Part shown: piece by piece, positions 37,801 through 47,103 of the stretch
How the letters are laid out: each line of letters begins with the position of its first letter
Numbering within the stretch: position 1 is the stretch's first letter
DNA from: Solobacterium sp.
Lineage (GTDB): Bacteria > Bacillota_I > Bacilli_A > Erysipelotrichales > Erysipelotrichaceae
Reading direction: 5' to 3'
NCBI GenBank assembly: GCA_017510405.1
Contig: JAFWNG010000034.1
Coordinates: 1-64,000, forward strand
DNA length: 64,000 nucleotides
The notes under the pieces: generated by a model
Told to the model about the DNA's origin: nothing
The model's input: the letters and a program-made list of their open reading frames with translations, nothing else
Database searches by the model: none
Position numbers and translations under genes: made by a program

Positions 37801-38754
37801 TTATTCCTGTTCCTTCCTCCGCAGGCGTTCTTTCTCTGCCAGTTCGTGGATCCGGATGAAGCGGTGTCTCAGTCCGGACTTACTGACCGACTCACCAGTT
37901 TCCTGCTGGTACAGCTTAGACAGTTCCGACAGCGTGGCATCCGGATATTTGGTCCGTACCTCTGCCAGCTGCTTGAGAGAACCGTTCATCTGTGAGTCGT
38001 AGCCGCTTTCCCTCAGGATCATGATGTCTGCGATCTGTTCTTCGGCGGCCTTCTGTGTTTTCTGCATATTTGCGACATCGATGTTATTGAGACGGACAAG
38101 GTTGTTGGTAAAGTCTCTCTCGATGCGTTCATCTTCAAATTTCATGAGAGCGTTGTGAGCTTCGATACAGCGCAGGAAGTCTCCGATCTTTTCCGCTGCC
38201 TTGACGTAAACGACGTGCTTGCCCCGGCGTTCGATCATTTTGGCGGGAATGCGGAACCGTGCCATCTGTTCGATCAGGAATGTGCCGTACTCCTCATTTC
38301 CGGCCGTGATCTCCAGATGATAATTCGGCGTTTCCGGCGGATTGACGCTGCCGGCTGCCATGAACGCGCCGGAGAGGAACGCCCTGGCATTCGCTTCCGT
38401 CTGCACGATCCGGCTGACCGGTTTTTCCCGCAGTCCTCTGGCTGTATACAATCCGACATCTTCCAGTATATCCCGCGCTCCCGTCAGGATCCGTATGCCG
38501 TAGATCCTGTTTTTCTTCAGGTTCATCTTCTTTTTGACGAACAATTCCATTTCGGAACCGTAGCGGTCCTTGACCATACTGAAGATCATGCGCGCCACCG
38601 CAGCGTTCTCCACAGTAACCAGCAGAGTCATGCCGCGGGAAGAAAACGAGATGACTGACGACATCTTCAGCAGCGCGGAAAGACATGCACGGCTGTCCGA
38701 GCGGCTCATCGTTTTCTGAGATATTTCGTTTTTGATATCGGATGAGAATGACAT
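37801..38754 (-). CDS. whiA: DNA-binding protein WhiA
   Basis: 317 residues. An N-terminal pair of LAGLIDADG-like lobes (ARAFLSGAFMAAGSVNPPE near 128) is followed by a C-terminal helix-turn-helix (LSELSKLYQQETGESVSKSGLRHRF). WhiA affects division and chromosome segregation in Bacillota. It follows yvcK by one base. Confidence 0.93.
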   Translation of the reverse strand: MSFSSDIKNEISQKTMSRSDSRACLSALLKMSSVISFSSRGMTLLVTVENAAVARMIFSMVKDRYGSEMELFVKKKMNLKKNRIYGIRILTGARDILEDVGLYTARGLREKPVSRIVQTEANARAFLSGAFMAAGSVNPPETPNYHLEITAGNEEYGTFLIEQMARFRIPAKMIERRGKHVVYVKAAEKIGDFLRCIEAHNALMKFEDERIERDFTNNLVRLNNIDVANMQKTQKAAEEQIADIMILRESGYDSQMNGSLKQLAEVRTKYPDATLSELSKLYQQETGESVSKSGLRHRFIRIHELAEKERLRRKEQE

Positions 38755-38755
38755 A

Positions 38756-39721
38756 TTACACCTGTTTCAGTAATTCCGAGACAGTCTGCGAGATCTTCGT
38801 AGCGTTATGACGGATCAGCTGCTTGTGGAAGTCCAGCAGTCCTGTCTCGATGATCCGGTAGTCATGTTCCTTCTGCCGGATCGTTACCGGTGTGCTTCCC
38901 TCCGCATAATAGCGCTTCAGGATGTTTTCCGGTATTTTATCATTTGCGAAAACAACGGCATCCACCGGTGCGCCATGGTCTGTCAGTGCCTTTACATGAT
39001 CCTCCAGGGAATACCGGTCGGTCTCTCCGGGCTGGGTCATGGCATTGCAGAAGTACACCTTCCGTGCCTCTGTTTCCCGCAGTGCATTCCGTATTTCGGG
39101 AATGATCACATTGGGAAGAATACTTGTATAGACAGAGCCGATCCCGTATATGATCAGATCTGCGGCTTTGATTGCTTCAACTGCCTCCGGCGTAGCGTGG
39201 ACAGGCACATCGTAGAATACTTCGCGGATGTGGTTGGACCGGTCCGGGATGTTCGCTTCGCCCTTGACGATGACGTCGTCTTCCATGCGGGCAAACAGCG
39301 TGATGACCTGGGTGGTCGCCGGTATGATCTTTCCTTTGACATTGAGGATCTTTCCGGCTGTCTGCACGGCTTCAAAGAAACTGCCGCACTGCTGCGTCAG
39401 TGCCGTCAGGATGAGATTGCCCAGATTGTGTCCGGCAATGTCTTTTTCTTCGCCGCGGGGATCCTCAAAGCGGTAATCCATCAGTGTTCCGAGAAGCGTT
39501 TCGCTTTCTGCCAGGGAGATCATGACGTTGCGGATATCTCCCATGGCAGGGATATGAAACTGCCGGCGCAGGCGTCCGGTGCTTCCGCCGTCATCCGCCA
39601 CCGTTACGATCGCGGAAATGTCCAGATCCGGGATCTTCTTGATGCCGCGGCAGATGGTCGACTGACCATGTCCGCCGCCGATGACGACGACCCTGCGAAG
39701 TTCACTGTTCCGCTCAGTCAT
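38756..39721 (-). CDS. yvcK: Gluconeogenesis factor YvcK/CofD-like
   Basis: 321 residues from ATG 39721. CofD-like fold with VVVIGGGHGQSTICRGIK at the N-terminus, AIVTVADDGGSTGRLR and GDIRNVMISLAE. YvcK binds UDP-sugars and is needed for wall shape on gluconeogenic carbon sources. It overlaps the end of rapZ. The nucleotide loop reads GGGHGQS rather than the common GGGTGLS. Confidence 0.93.
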   Translation of the reverse strand: MTERNSELRRVVVIGGGHGQSTICRGIKKIPDLDISAIVTVADDGGSTGRLRRQFHIPAMGDIRNVMISLAESETLLGTLMDYRFEDPRGEEKDIAGHNLGNLILTALTQQCGSFFEAVQTAGKILNVKGKIIPATTQVITLFARMEDDVIVKGEANIPDRSNHIREVFYDVPVHATPEAVEAIKAADLIIYGIGSVYTSILPNVIIPEIRNALRETEARKVYFCNAMTQPGETDRYSLEDHVKALTDHGAPVDAVVFANDKIPENILKRYYAEGSTPVTIRQKEHDYRIIETGLLDFHKQLIRHNATKISQTVSELLKQV

Positions 39722-40580
39722 TTTTGATCCACTCCTTCTGATCCCTGTGCTCTTTGTAGCAGTTGTAGGTATCGCGGTAATGGTCATACAGATAGTTTGT
39801 GATGGCTACCGAGCGGTGCTGTCCGCCGGTGCAGCCGACTGCCATGGTGAAGTGGTTCTTCCCTTCCTGTACATACTGGGCAAAGGCATAATCGGTAAAT
39901 GCCGTGAGTCTTTCCAGGAATTCCTGGGTCTCCGGCTTTTCCATGACATAGTCATAGACCGGCTTGTCATTGCCGGAGTACGGACGCAGTTCGAGTACCC
40001 AGAACGGATTCGGAAGGAAACGCACGTCGATCATCAGGTCCGCATCCATCGGTACACCGTATTTGTATCCGAATGACACGAAAGAGATGGAAAAAGACGG
40101 GATCGCCGACCGCGAGAAGAACTTGTTGATCTTACTGCGGAATTCCTTTTCCGACAGGAACGACGTGTCGATCGTGATGAACGTATTGGCAATTGCCTGC
40201 TTGAACATCTGCCGTTCCACGGCAATTGCTTCTTCCAGCGTGTTCACGGTATTGCTCAGAAGCAGCGGATGCATGCGCCGGGTGCTCTTGTAGCGGTGCA
40301 GAAGCACGCTGTCAGCCGCGTCCAGGAACAGTACCTGCAGCTCCATGTTCTGTCCCTTCAGACCGCGCAGAAAGTGCGGGAAGTCCTGCGCGTTCGTAGA
40401 AAGCGCAATATAGCTGTAGCGGGGATCGGTACTGGTATCGATCATATCCACCAGAAGGCTTACCAGCTGGACCGGGAAGTTATCGATAATGTGATATCCC
40501 ATATCCTCCAGGATCCGTGTGGCAGTACTCTTGCCCGCTCCGCTCATTCCGCTGATCAGGATAATTCTTTTATTACGCAT
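39714..40580 (-). CDS. rapZ: RNase adapter protein RapZ
   Basis: 288 residues from ATG 40580, with a GTG at 40589 as an alternative. Walker A GMSGAGKST lies near the N-terminus. The C-terminal domain has SFGYKYGVPMDADLMIDVRFLPNP and VAVGCTGGQHRSV. It binds nucleotides and metabolites. In E. coli it guides small RNA decay, and its role in Bacillota is less clear. It is followed by yvcK and whiA, the conserved trio. Confidence 0.93.
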   Translation of the reverse strand: MRNKRIILISGMSGAGKSTATRILEDMGYHIIDNFPVQLVSLLVDMIDTSTDPRYSYIALSTNAQDFPHFLRGLKGQNMELQVLFLDAADSVLLHRYKSTRRMHPLLLSNTVNTLEEAIAVERQMFKQAIANTFITIDTSFLSEKEFRSKINKFFSRSAIPSFSISFVSFGYKYGVPMDADLMIDVRFLPNPFWVLELRPYSGNDKPVYDYVMEKPETQEFLERLTAFTDYAFAQYVQEGKNHFTMAVGCTGGQHRSVAITNYLYDHYRDTYNCYKEHRDQKEWIKND

Positions 40581-40585
40581 AACAC

Positions 40586-40867
40586 TCACCCGAAAAGCTT
40601 TCTGCGGCTCTCATTCAGATTGTCGCAATAATAGCGGACAGCGAAATCCTCGCCGCGGTCATATTCATTTCCGACCAGGAACACGTCGCCCTCAAGCATG
40701 TTCTTCAGCATGCCTTCTATGCATGCATTCAGATTGTCTGTCCCGGGCTCTGTTTCTTCCACCAGGTCTTTTGCCGTTACATCAAATATGTTCCAGCCGT
40801 TGAGCTGGATCTCTTTCTTCTTCCATTTCAGAATCTCTGCATATTCCCATTCTGTTTTCTTTTCCAT
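40586..40867 (-). CDS. Hypothetical protein upstream of rapZ
   Basis: 93 residues from ATG 40867, with GGAGAT upstream. Soluble, acidic, with a Trp-rich N-terminus (EWEYAEILKW) and no cysteine motif. No family recognised. It ends at the start of rapZ, so it is the first gene of that operon. Confidence 0.6.
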   Translation of the reverse strand: MEKKTEWEYAEILKWKKKEIQLNGWNIFDVTAKDLVEETEPGTDNLNACIEGMLKNMLEGDVFLVGNEYDRGEDFAVRYYCDNLNESRRKLFG

Positions 40868-40974
40868 ATGTAGATCTCCGTTCCTATTCACTCATTATAC
40901 ATGTTTTCAACCCCCCGGAAAAACCAGAAGTTCTCACGCGGTACTCTATGCTCAGTAAAGGAAGGAAAACAGGT

Positions 40975-41991
40975 ATGAAATTATATCGAATCATTGCTTC
41001 ACTTCTGCTCAGTATGATACTGGGACTCAATGTATGCTTTGTGCCGGCCTCGGCGGAAAGCCGCTACGATGACGAGGTCAATGAAGAGAACGCGCTGGCA
41101 CTCCTGAGGGAGTATGACCCGGTCGGATGGGAAGTTGTCAGTTTCAATATTGATAACGGACATTCCTCGGTGGAAGACTGGCTGATCCACGCGGATTCCA
41201 ACGCCTACGGTCTCGGTACGGTCATGCACGAGGAATACCATATGTATACCTTCTACAGAAACGACTACTTTATCCGGGAAAACGGTGATTACATCGGCAG
41301 TGAGACCATCCGTCTCACAAACGGACTGGAATTCCGCATTCCGTACCGGAATCCCGGCAATACCATGTTCAAAACCGAAACATATGCGTGTACGATCCCG
41401 CAGGATCAGCGTACATTCCGCTTTGATACCTATGTTTCGAACGGAACAAACACCAGTGCCAATGTGAACGGCATCTACGGCCTGATCGATGAGTATGCCG
41501 CCTACAGCTGGGGCCTCCACACCGAACTGTGCCTGTATCCGTTCTATAGATCCAGTCAGATATTCATTGACTTATATAACTGCGGCATCAATGACTACCA
41601 GGCATATGCGGAGTTCCGCTTCTGGATCCTCGGCCTGCTGAACTACGAAAAGAAGTACGCTCCGGAGTACTATGAAGTGCACATGAACAATATTGAATGG
41701 ATCAACGCCTACTGCGGCATCACGATGCAGTTCCGCGAAATGATCCGTCAGTTTGAAGAATACTGCGCGGTCATGGAAGACTCCAAAACCTGGAAGCCGT
41801 ACAGCGAACGTCTTGCGGAAGACCGGGAAAGCCGCGGCATAATCATGCTGAATGAAGTCACTTCCGCCCCGGAGTATTCCGAGATCGAAGCTGAATTGTT
41901 CCGGAAATGCACGATCTCCTTCTCTCAGGAGGAGAATACCGGCAGAAAACTGGCAAGACGCGGTACTTCCTCCCGTCATTACAGACACTGA
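40975..41991 (+). CDS. Secreted protein with HExxH zinc-protease motif
   Basis: 338 residues from ATG 40975, with AGGAAGG upstream. A signal peptide of about 27 residues ends ...PASAES. HEEYH at 85-89 is a zincin motif, and GLIDEYAAY puts Glu173 84 residues after the second histidine as a possible third zinc ligand. The rest is Tyr/Trp-rich and helical, and the basic C-terminus (RHYRH) is unusual. I cannot place it in a named peptidase family. Probably a secreted metallopeptidase of unknown target. Its own terminator follows. Confidence 0.65.
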   Translation: MKLYRIIASLLLSMILGLNVCFVPASAESRYDDEVNEENALALLREYDPVGWEVVSFNIDNGHSSVEDWLIHADSNAYGLGTVMHEEYHMYTFYRNDYFIRENGDYIGSETIRLTNGLEFRIPYRNPGNTMFKTETYACTIPQDQRTFRFDTYVSNGTNTSANVNGIYGLIDEYAAYSWGLHTELCLYPFYRSSQIFIDLYNCGINDYQAYAEFRFWILGLLNYEKKYAPEYYEVHMNNIEWINAYCGITMQFREMIRQFEEYCAVMEDSKTWKPYSERLAEDRESRGIIMLNEVTSAPEYSEIEAELFRKCTISFSQEENTGRKLARRGTSSRHYRH

Positions 41992-42013
41992 GGATCATAC
42001 GCAGTCTGTTGAA

Positions 42014-42056
42014 AAAGATTCCAATGATGGAGCACATCATTGGAATCTTTCTTTTA
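42014..42056. terminator. Bidirectional terminator
   Basis: AAAGATTCCAATGATG pairs perfectly with CATCATTGGAATCTTT around five bases. It serves the secreted protein and the convergent phosphatase gene. Confidence 0.9.
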
Positions 42057-42695
42057 CTGCAGAACGATCGGAAGCAGATCCCGCAGATCATAGATCACAT
42101 GATCTGCTTCTGCGTCCAGTACTTCCTGTTCCTTTCCTTTTTCCGATACAAATCCCACGGAGATACAGCCGGCTCTCTGTGCCGCAAAGACATCCGAGGC
42201 ATTGTCGCCGATATATACCGTTTCTTTCGGATCCAGTCCCATGGCTTCACATGCTTTGAGGATGCCTTCGGGATCGGGTTTGGCCCGGGTGAACTGTTCC
42301 TGTCCCAGTATGCATTCGAAGTACTGTTCCAGTTCGAATTCTTTCATCCAAAGCCGGCATGACGCACTGAGCCGGGAAGATACCACTCCCATGCGCACAC
42401 CGCGTTCCGCCAGGCTTTTCAGCACGTCTTCCGCATGCGGGATCAGATGAACGATTCCCGTTCCCGGCAGACCTGCCTGGTAGTTTCTGTATTCTGCCAC
42501 CATGGCATCCGGATCCTGGTCCGGAAACAGTTTTTTCATCTCATCGTGCAGAGGAGGTCCGAAGACTTCCAGCTGCAGTTCACGGGTGAATTCCTCTTTG
42601 GTCCGGTACATCTCGAACACGTGCATATAGCACATGACGACCATTGCCTGAGAATCCAGCAATGTACCGTCAAAGTCAAACAGTACCGCCCGCAT
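42054..42695 (-). CDS. HAD phosphatase, PpaX-like
   Basis: 213 residues. HAD motifs are FDFDGTLLDS (5-14), VVSSRLS (about 104), the lysine of AKPDPEG and IGDNASDV (about 162). In Bacillota a PpaX pyrophosphatase often follows hprK and removes the pyrophosphate made by HPr-P dephosphorylation. The same placement here, with a 20-base overlap with hprK, supports that role. A phosphoglycolate phosphatase is the alternative. Confidence 0.85.
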   Translation of the reverse strand: MRAVLFDFDGTLLDSQAMVVMCYMHVFEMYRTKEEFTRELQLEVFGPPLHDEMKKLFPDQDPDAMVAEYRNYQAGLPGTGIVHLIPHAEDVLKSLAERGVRMGVVSSRLSASCRLWMKEFELEQYFECILGQEQFTRAKPDPEGILKACEAMGLDPKETVYIGDNASDVFAAQRAGCISVGFVSEKGKEQEVLDAEADHVIYDLRDLLPIVLQ

Positions 42696-43635
42696 TGCCT
42701 TCCTCTACGACTGTACGGAAACGCTTGTTGATCTCTTCGGTGCTGGAATATCCCGCTTCGAGAAGACGGAAGTGCGTCACGGCGGATTCTACCAGGACAC
42801 CGACGTTGCGGCCGGCAGACAGCGGCAGAACGATCGTCGGCAGCTGTACATCCAGGACCTGTGTATACTTCGGCTTGTCATCCCCGATCCGGTCATAATC
42901 TTTTTCCGGATCGTACGGTTCCAGACTGATGACAAGATCGATCTTGGTCGATTCACTCAGTGCGCTGGCACCAAACATTTTCTCGACATCAATGATGCCG
43001 ATACCGCGGATCTCCAGCAGTCCTTTCAGGAACTTCGGCGCATGACCGAAGATACTGTTGTGGATACGCTGTACGTCTACCCGGTCATCGGCGATGAGCA
43101 CGTGACCGTCACGGATCAGCTCCAGCGCGGTTTCTGACTTACCCATACCGCTCTCACCGACCAGCAGGACGCCTTTGTTGTATACAGACATCAGAACACC
43201 GGACATGGTGTCTTCCTTTGCCAGCTTTTCATCCAGATAGGCGATCAGATCGGTCGTTACACGGGATGTATCGAGCGGTGTGCGCACGATCGGGAAGTTC
43301 ACAGCCTCTGCCACTTCCTTCAGGATCGGCGGAAGCACGTTGTTTTTGGAAATGATGATCAGCGGTGTCAGTCCGTCCGTTAACATCGGGAAGCGTGCTC
43401 TCTGGTCTGCCTCCGACATTGTCAGGATGAATTCCGACTCCTTATTACCGATCAGAACGATTCTCCGCGGTTCTGTCATCTTATAGAATCCGCACAGTTC
43501 GAATCCCGGACGGTTGACATCCGGTACGACCGTCCACCGGTCCAGTGCCTGATCATTTCCGGTAAGCTGTTCAAAATGGAAAAACTCAACGATCTCTCGT
43601 ACTGTTACTTTTTTCTGAAACTTAAAGTCTTCCAT
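42676..43635 (-). CDS. hprK: HPr kinase/phosphorylase
   Basis: 319 residues. Walker A GESGMGKS at 160-167 and the family signature EIRGIGIIDVEKMFG near 208 are present. It phosphorylates HPr at serine in response to sugar phosphates and controls carbon catabolite repression. It ties to the PTS phosphate flow that also feeds DhaM. GGGG upstream of the ATG supports the start. It is followed by the PpaX-like gene. Confidence 0.96.
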   Translation of the reverse strand: MEDFKFQKKVTVREIVEFFHFEQLTGNDQALDRWTVVPDVNRPGFELCGFYKMTEPRRIVLIGNKESEFILTMSEADQRARFPMLTDGLTPLIIISKNNVLPPILKEVAEAVNFPIVRTPLDTSRVTTDLIAYLDEKLAKEDTMSGVLMSVYNKGVLLVGESGMGKSETALELIRDGHVLIADDRVDVQRIHNSIFGHAPKFLKGLLEIRGIGIIDVEKMFGASALSESTKIDLVISLEPYDPEKDYDRIGDDKPKYTQVLDVQLPTIVLPLSAGRNVGVLVESAVTHFRLLEAGYSSTEEINKRFRTVVEEGNAGGTV

Positions 43636-43670
43636 ATGCCCCTTCTTTCTATTTATATATGCAGGTTTGT

Positions 43671-45188
43671 TTAGTTATAGGATTCTCCTCCGGCCACATT
43701 GAAGTATTCCTCAAATGTCGTCTCCGGACCGCAGGACCAGATGGCCGCTGCGTAGTCTTTTCCGACATAGCGGAAATGCCATGGTTCATACATGTATCCT
43801 GTCACCGACTGCTTTGTCTTCGGATACCGCATGATGAAGCCGTATTTCCAGGCATTGTTCTTCAGCCACTTGCCTTCGCTCGTATTTTCAAAACTCTGTG
43901 ACAGATATGTTGCGCCGGAGCGGTCGGAAATATCCATTGCCAGACCTGTCTGGTGCTCGGAATAGCCCGGTCTTGCGCTGTAGGTGTCCGCCGCAGCCTT
44001 TCCGCTTCTTGCGACATAGTTGTTGTACAGGGTCGCCTGGTAGGACTGGGAACGGAAGCCGCTGCCCGCTACCAGATAGACGCCCTCTGCCCTGGCAGCC
44101 GCAAACATCTGTTCCAGCGCCGTGGCAGCTTCATCGCGCATCGGTGTGCTCATGCGTGCCGATACGTTCGGCTGTCTCATATCGGACGGTTCATAGTTAT
44201 TGGGAAGCTTGTGCTGCTTGTTTGCGACAAGAAGGATACTGTTCACATTGTTGAACAGAGGCGCCAGTTCCTTGTTGGATACTGCTTCCCATCCCGAATC
44301 ACTGATGATTTTCTGGAATTCCTTTGAATCGGCAAATCCGGCCATGACCGAATCTCTCGATGTTCCGCTGTTCAGGCTGCTCACCCAGTCATTCAGGCCG
44401 GGGACGTCATATTCTCTGCCCAGGAATGTACGGTACATTACTTTGACAAACTCGGTGTTGTTCAGATTCTTCTTCAGGAATTCCTGTGAATGGAAGAATC
44501 CTGATGTTGCGACCTGTTTCGGCGTACGCTTCTTCAGGATCAGAAGATCACACCAGTTGTTGATGCCGTTTGCGTCCGGCGTTCTGCCCAGACCCTTATT
44601 ATACAGTCTGCCGACGAAGGAGGTCAGACCGTAATTCTGATCCCGGCGTTCGGTCAGCGTGATATCACCTTTTACGACTCCGTATTTGGCACAGAGTCCG
44701 GCAAACTCCGAACTGCCGACAAAGCCCTTCAGTACAAAGTTCTGGCTGACGCCGTTGGTCAGACAGTCGACCCAGGTCTTCTTTCCCGGCGCATCGCTCT
44801 TTCTGTCCATGATCGCCTTATAGCAGATCTCTACCCAGTCCGAGATGGAATAGTTCTTCGCCTTCATTTCATTGGAAAGCATGAATCCCTGCACAGCTCC
44901 GGCAGCGCTCACCTTTCCGGATTTCAGCCAGTTGATCCAGTCCATATACCCTGTTTTATCCGGTTTGCGGCCAAGGCACACTTCATAGAGCCGCGTGACA
45001 AATCCATTCACATCGTCTGCGTACAGCAGTTCATTTTCTTCGCCGGCTTCTTCCGCGGCTGTTTCCGTTACTGTTTCTTCCTGCGGCTTTTCTTCATCTG
45101 CCCGGATCACGGTATGCATCCCGGTCCCCGTCAATGCTATTGCGCAGAACAGTGCAGTCATACGTTTCATCAGTCTGTTCTTATTCAT
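43671..45188 (-). CDS. VanY-type D-Ala-D-Ala carboxypeptidase with DUF4214 repeats
   Basis: 505 residues. Signal peptide of about 30 residues. Four DUF4214 units lie between about 55 and 300 (GRKPDKTGYMDWINWL and GRTPDANGINNW are two of them). The C-terminal M15 peptidase has GFRS (Arg379 next to it), SEHQTGLAMD with His412 and Asp419, and EPWHFRYVG with His471. It trims the D-Ala of wall peptides outside the cell, and the repeats probably bind the surface. GAGGT upstream of the ATG. It lies at the left edge of the cassette at 45.3-51 kb. Confidence 0.9.
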   Translation of the reverse strand: MNKNRLMKRMTALFCAIALTGTGMHTVIRADEEKPQEETVTETAAEEAGEENELLYADDVNGFVTRLYEVCLGRKPDKTGYMDWINWLKSGKVSAAGAVQGFMLSNEMKAKNYSISDWVEICYKAIMDRKSDAPGKKTWVDCLTNGVSQNFVLKGFVGSSEFAGLCAKYGVVKGDITLTERRDQNYGLTSFVGRLYNKGLGRTPDANGINNWCDLLILKKRTPKQVATSGFFHSQEFLKKNLNNTEFVKVMYRTFLGREYDVPGLNDWVSSLNSGTSRDSVMAGFADSKEFQKIISDSGWEAVSNKELAPLFNNVNSILLVANKQHKLPNNYEPSDMRQPNVSARMSTPMRDEAATALEQMFAAARAEGVYLVAGSGFRSQSYQATLYNNYVARSGKAAADTYSARPGYSEHQTGLAMDISDRSGATYLSQSFENTSEGKWLKNNAWKYGFIMRYPKTKQSVTGYMYEPWHFRYVGKDYAAAIWSCGPETTFEEYFNVAGGESYN

Positions 45189-45254
45189 TATTCAATACCT
45201 CACAATTAACCGTTAAAAGTATAGCAGATAGAAGATTCCTATTCTATGCACGAA

Positions 45255-45288
45255 CGGAAAAAGAACACCGTATGCAGCGATGTTCTTT
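45255..45288 (-). terminator. Terminator of the 549-residue protein gene
   Basis: AAAGAACA and TGTTCTTT around a 13-base loop, followed on the minus strand by TTCC. Confidence 0.6.
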
Positions 45289-45345
45289 AACGTACCCTTC
45301 TTTATGCGCTATATACTTCTGCAGATCTCTTTCTTTTGCTTATTC

Positions 45346-46995
45346 TCAGTATCCGTTGATTGCCGTGAATGCCGCAAACGCGATCAATATGTCGAAATAG
45401 TTCTTGATCGAAAATAACGGATAACCTGCTTTTTCCAGATATTCGTTTACCGTTCTTTCAAACTCGGCGCATACTGTCTGAAAGCTGTCTTTATTCTGCA
45501 GTTCACAGTTCGTTTCCACAAACAGATAGTAATGCAGACCCATGATCTTCAGTCTGCCGATATCTTCCGGCGAATCGACTTTTAAATACGGATACGAGAT
45601 GAACTGATGAAATTTGCCGATCAGCATCAGGAAGTCCTGCAGCTTTTCCTCGGTTATATCTTTATATTTCGAAAGAAACTTCTGCGGATTCGAACGTATA
45701 TCCGAATCAATGATAATGCTCATCCCGTAATCGCAGTCCCCGACCGATACTCCTTCTTTCTGCAATTCTTTCAGGATCGAGCCGTAAACACGAAAAGCCG
45801 TTTTCTGGGCGCTGACACTCTTCTCCGGATCATCCGTTTTATCATCTGTACAGTCGAAATCGTTCGGAATCCTTTTCAATAGAACATCTTCATTCAGTGC
45901 AAAATAAGAAGGCCATAATTGTTCAAACTTAAGTGTGCTGTAACGGATCGTATTATGACTGCCCGGATCTGCCGGCTTGCTGTTTCTCAGTTTTTCTATC
46001 ATTTCCGTAGATTTTTTAAGCTTTTCTGCCGGCGGCATTTCTCTGTTCAGATAATACAGCCATACAAGTTCACGGTAGTCTTTCTTATTGATTCCCTGAC
46101 CGGAAGGATCTTTTTCATAGCTGCCGTTATTGTCTGCTTTATATTCTTCAAGCAGAAAGCGGGTAATGTTATTCACGTAATACTGCTCAAATAAAACCGC
46201 TTCAATATCTTTCTCTTTTTCATATTTTTCCATAGGGTCTTCCGAATAGTATATCATTCCATATACGATACCGAAGTAATACAGATATCTTTTGGTGAAT
46301 CCGTTTTTATGGAACAGTCCTTTTGCCAGGTCGTCACAGATCGTAAGGAGTCCGTACGTGCCGTCCGCTTTTCTCTGGTTTGGCGTTGCTTTGACGGCCT
46401 TCGGATCATCCGTTTCTTTCGCATCCAGCGGTTTGAAAATTCCATCATCCAGATTTTCAAGAATCGTCCGGGTATCCAGTTGTTTGTTCTGAATATTTTT
46501 CAGTTTCGGATTCTTCTTTTTCACATATTTCCGGATGTATCCGTCCCCTTTGATGCCGGTGTCTTTCAGGGCATTCCCTTCTTTTACGAACTGCCTGAGT
46601 ATGCGAAGCCGGGTAGGTTCACTGCCCCATCCGAGTGAAGGGTCTTCCAGGTGATCCACGGTCCTCTTCATATACATCTCCGGAGAATAATATTCCTCCA
46701 TTTTACTCATGATGCTGTGGAGCATATGGTATTTCATCTGATCATAGGAGGGAAATGTATATTGAGACAGCAGCTTTATATAGTAATCAGCGTCGTCTGT
46801 TCTCCGTTCAAATGCTATATTCCGGGCATTCATAATGCTTTCCAGTCTGCTTAAGGTTTCGAGGTAGTCGCTCCGTCCTTCGCTTTCTTTCAGATCCCTC
46901 AGAAGATTATCAACGGTCTGCTGCGATGCAGCACTGCTCAGTTCTGCAACCAGAGCGTTGTATATGGTTTTCGCGCCCAGTGTTATCGTTCCCAT
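45346..46995 (-). CDS. Unrecognised protein of 549 residues
   Basis: Soluble, largely helical, rich in Lys, Tyr, Asp and Glu, without signal peptide or membrane helix. Segments such as FPSYDQMKYHMLHSIMSKM and KRYLYYFGIVYGMIYYSEDP suggest a helical repeat or globular enzyme-like core. I recognise no family or catalytic motif. GGGGGAT lies about ten bases before the ATG, with TATAAT at 47029-47034. It is divergent from the ClpP-like gene across 108 bases and shares that promoter region. It is the only minus-strand gene of the cassette. Confidence 0.6.
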   Translation of the reverse strand: MGTITLGAKTIYNALVAELSSAASQQTVDNLLRDLKESEGRSDYLETLSRLESIMNARNIAFERRTDDADYYIKLLSQYTFPSYDQMKYHMLHSIMSKMEEYYSPEMYMKRTVDHLEDPSLGWGSEPTRLRILRQFVKEGNALKDTGIKGDGYIRKYVKKKNPKLKNIQNKQLDTRTILENLDDGIFKPLDAKETDDPKAVKATPNQRKADGTYGLLTICDDLAKGLFHKNGFTKRYLYYFGIVYGMIYYSEDPMEKYEKEKDIEAVLFEQYYVNNITRFLLEEYKADNNGSYEKDPSGQGINKKDYRELVWLYYLNREMPPAEKLKKSTEMIEKLRNSKPADPGSHNTIRYSTLKFEQLWPSYFALNEDVLLKRIPNDFDCTDDKTDDPEKSVSAQKTAFRVYGSILKELQKEGVSVGDCDYGMSIIIDSDIRSNPQKFLSKYKDITEEKLQDFLMLIGKFHQFISYPYLKVDSPEDIGRLKIMGLHYYLFVETNCELQNKDSFQTVCAEFERTVNEYLEKAGYPLFSIKNYFDILIAFAAFTAINGY

Positions 46996-47033
46996 CCGAA
47001 CAGATCCCCCTTATCCAATTTCAGTACTATTAT

Positions 47034-47079
47034 AAAAAAATTTACCGTGTGCGGGAAAAATTTCAGCATCGCTATTTAT
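47034..47079 (+). promoter_or_regulatory. Twin upstream element, copy A, before clpP-like gene
   Basis: AAAAAAATTTA, exactly 27 bases, then CTATTTAT, followed by GTAAAGGAG. The same order and the same 27-base gap recur at 49023-49068. No canonical -35 is seen. Confidence 0.5.
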
Positions 47080-47103
47080 GTAAATGTAAAGGAGTGAAAT
47101 CAT

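Noticed and set aside
47072-47079. CTATTTAT as a phage T4-type late promoter
   Set aside because: The T4 late motif is TATAAATA on the coding strand. Here the match is only on the opposite strand, and no late-factor gene is present.
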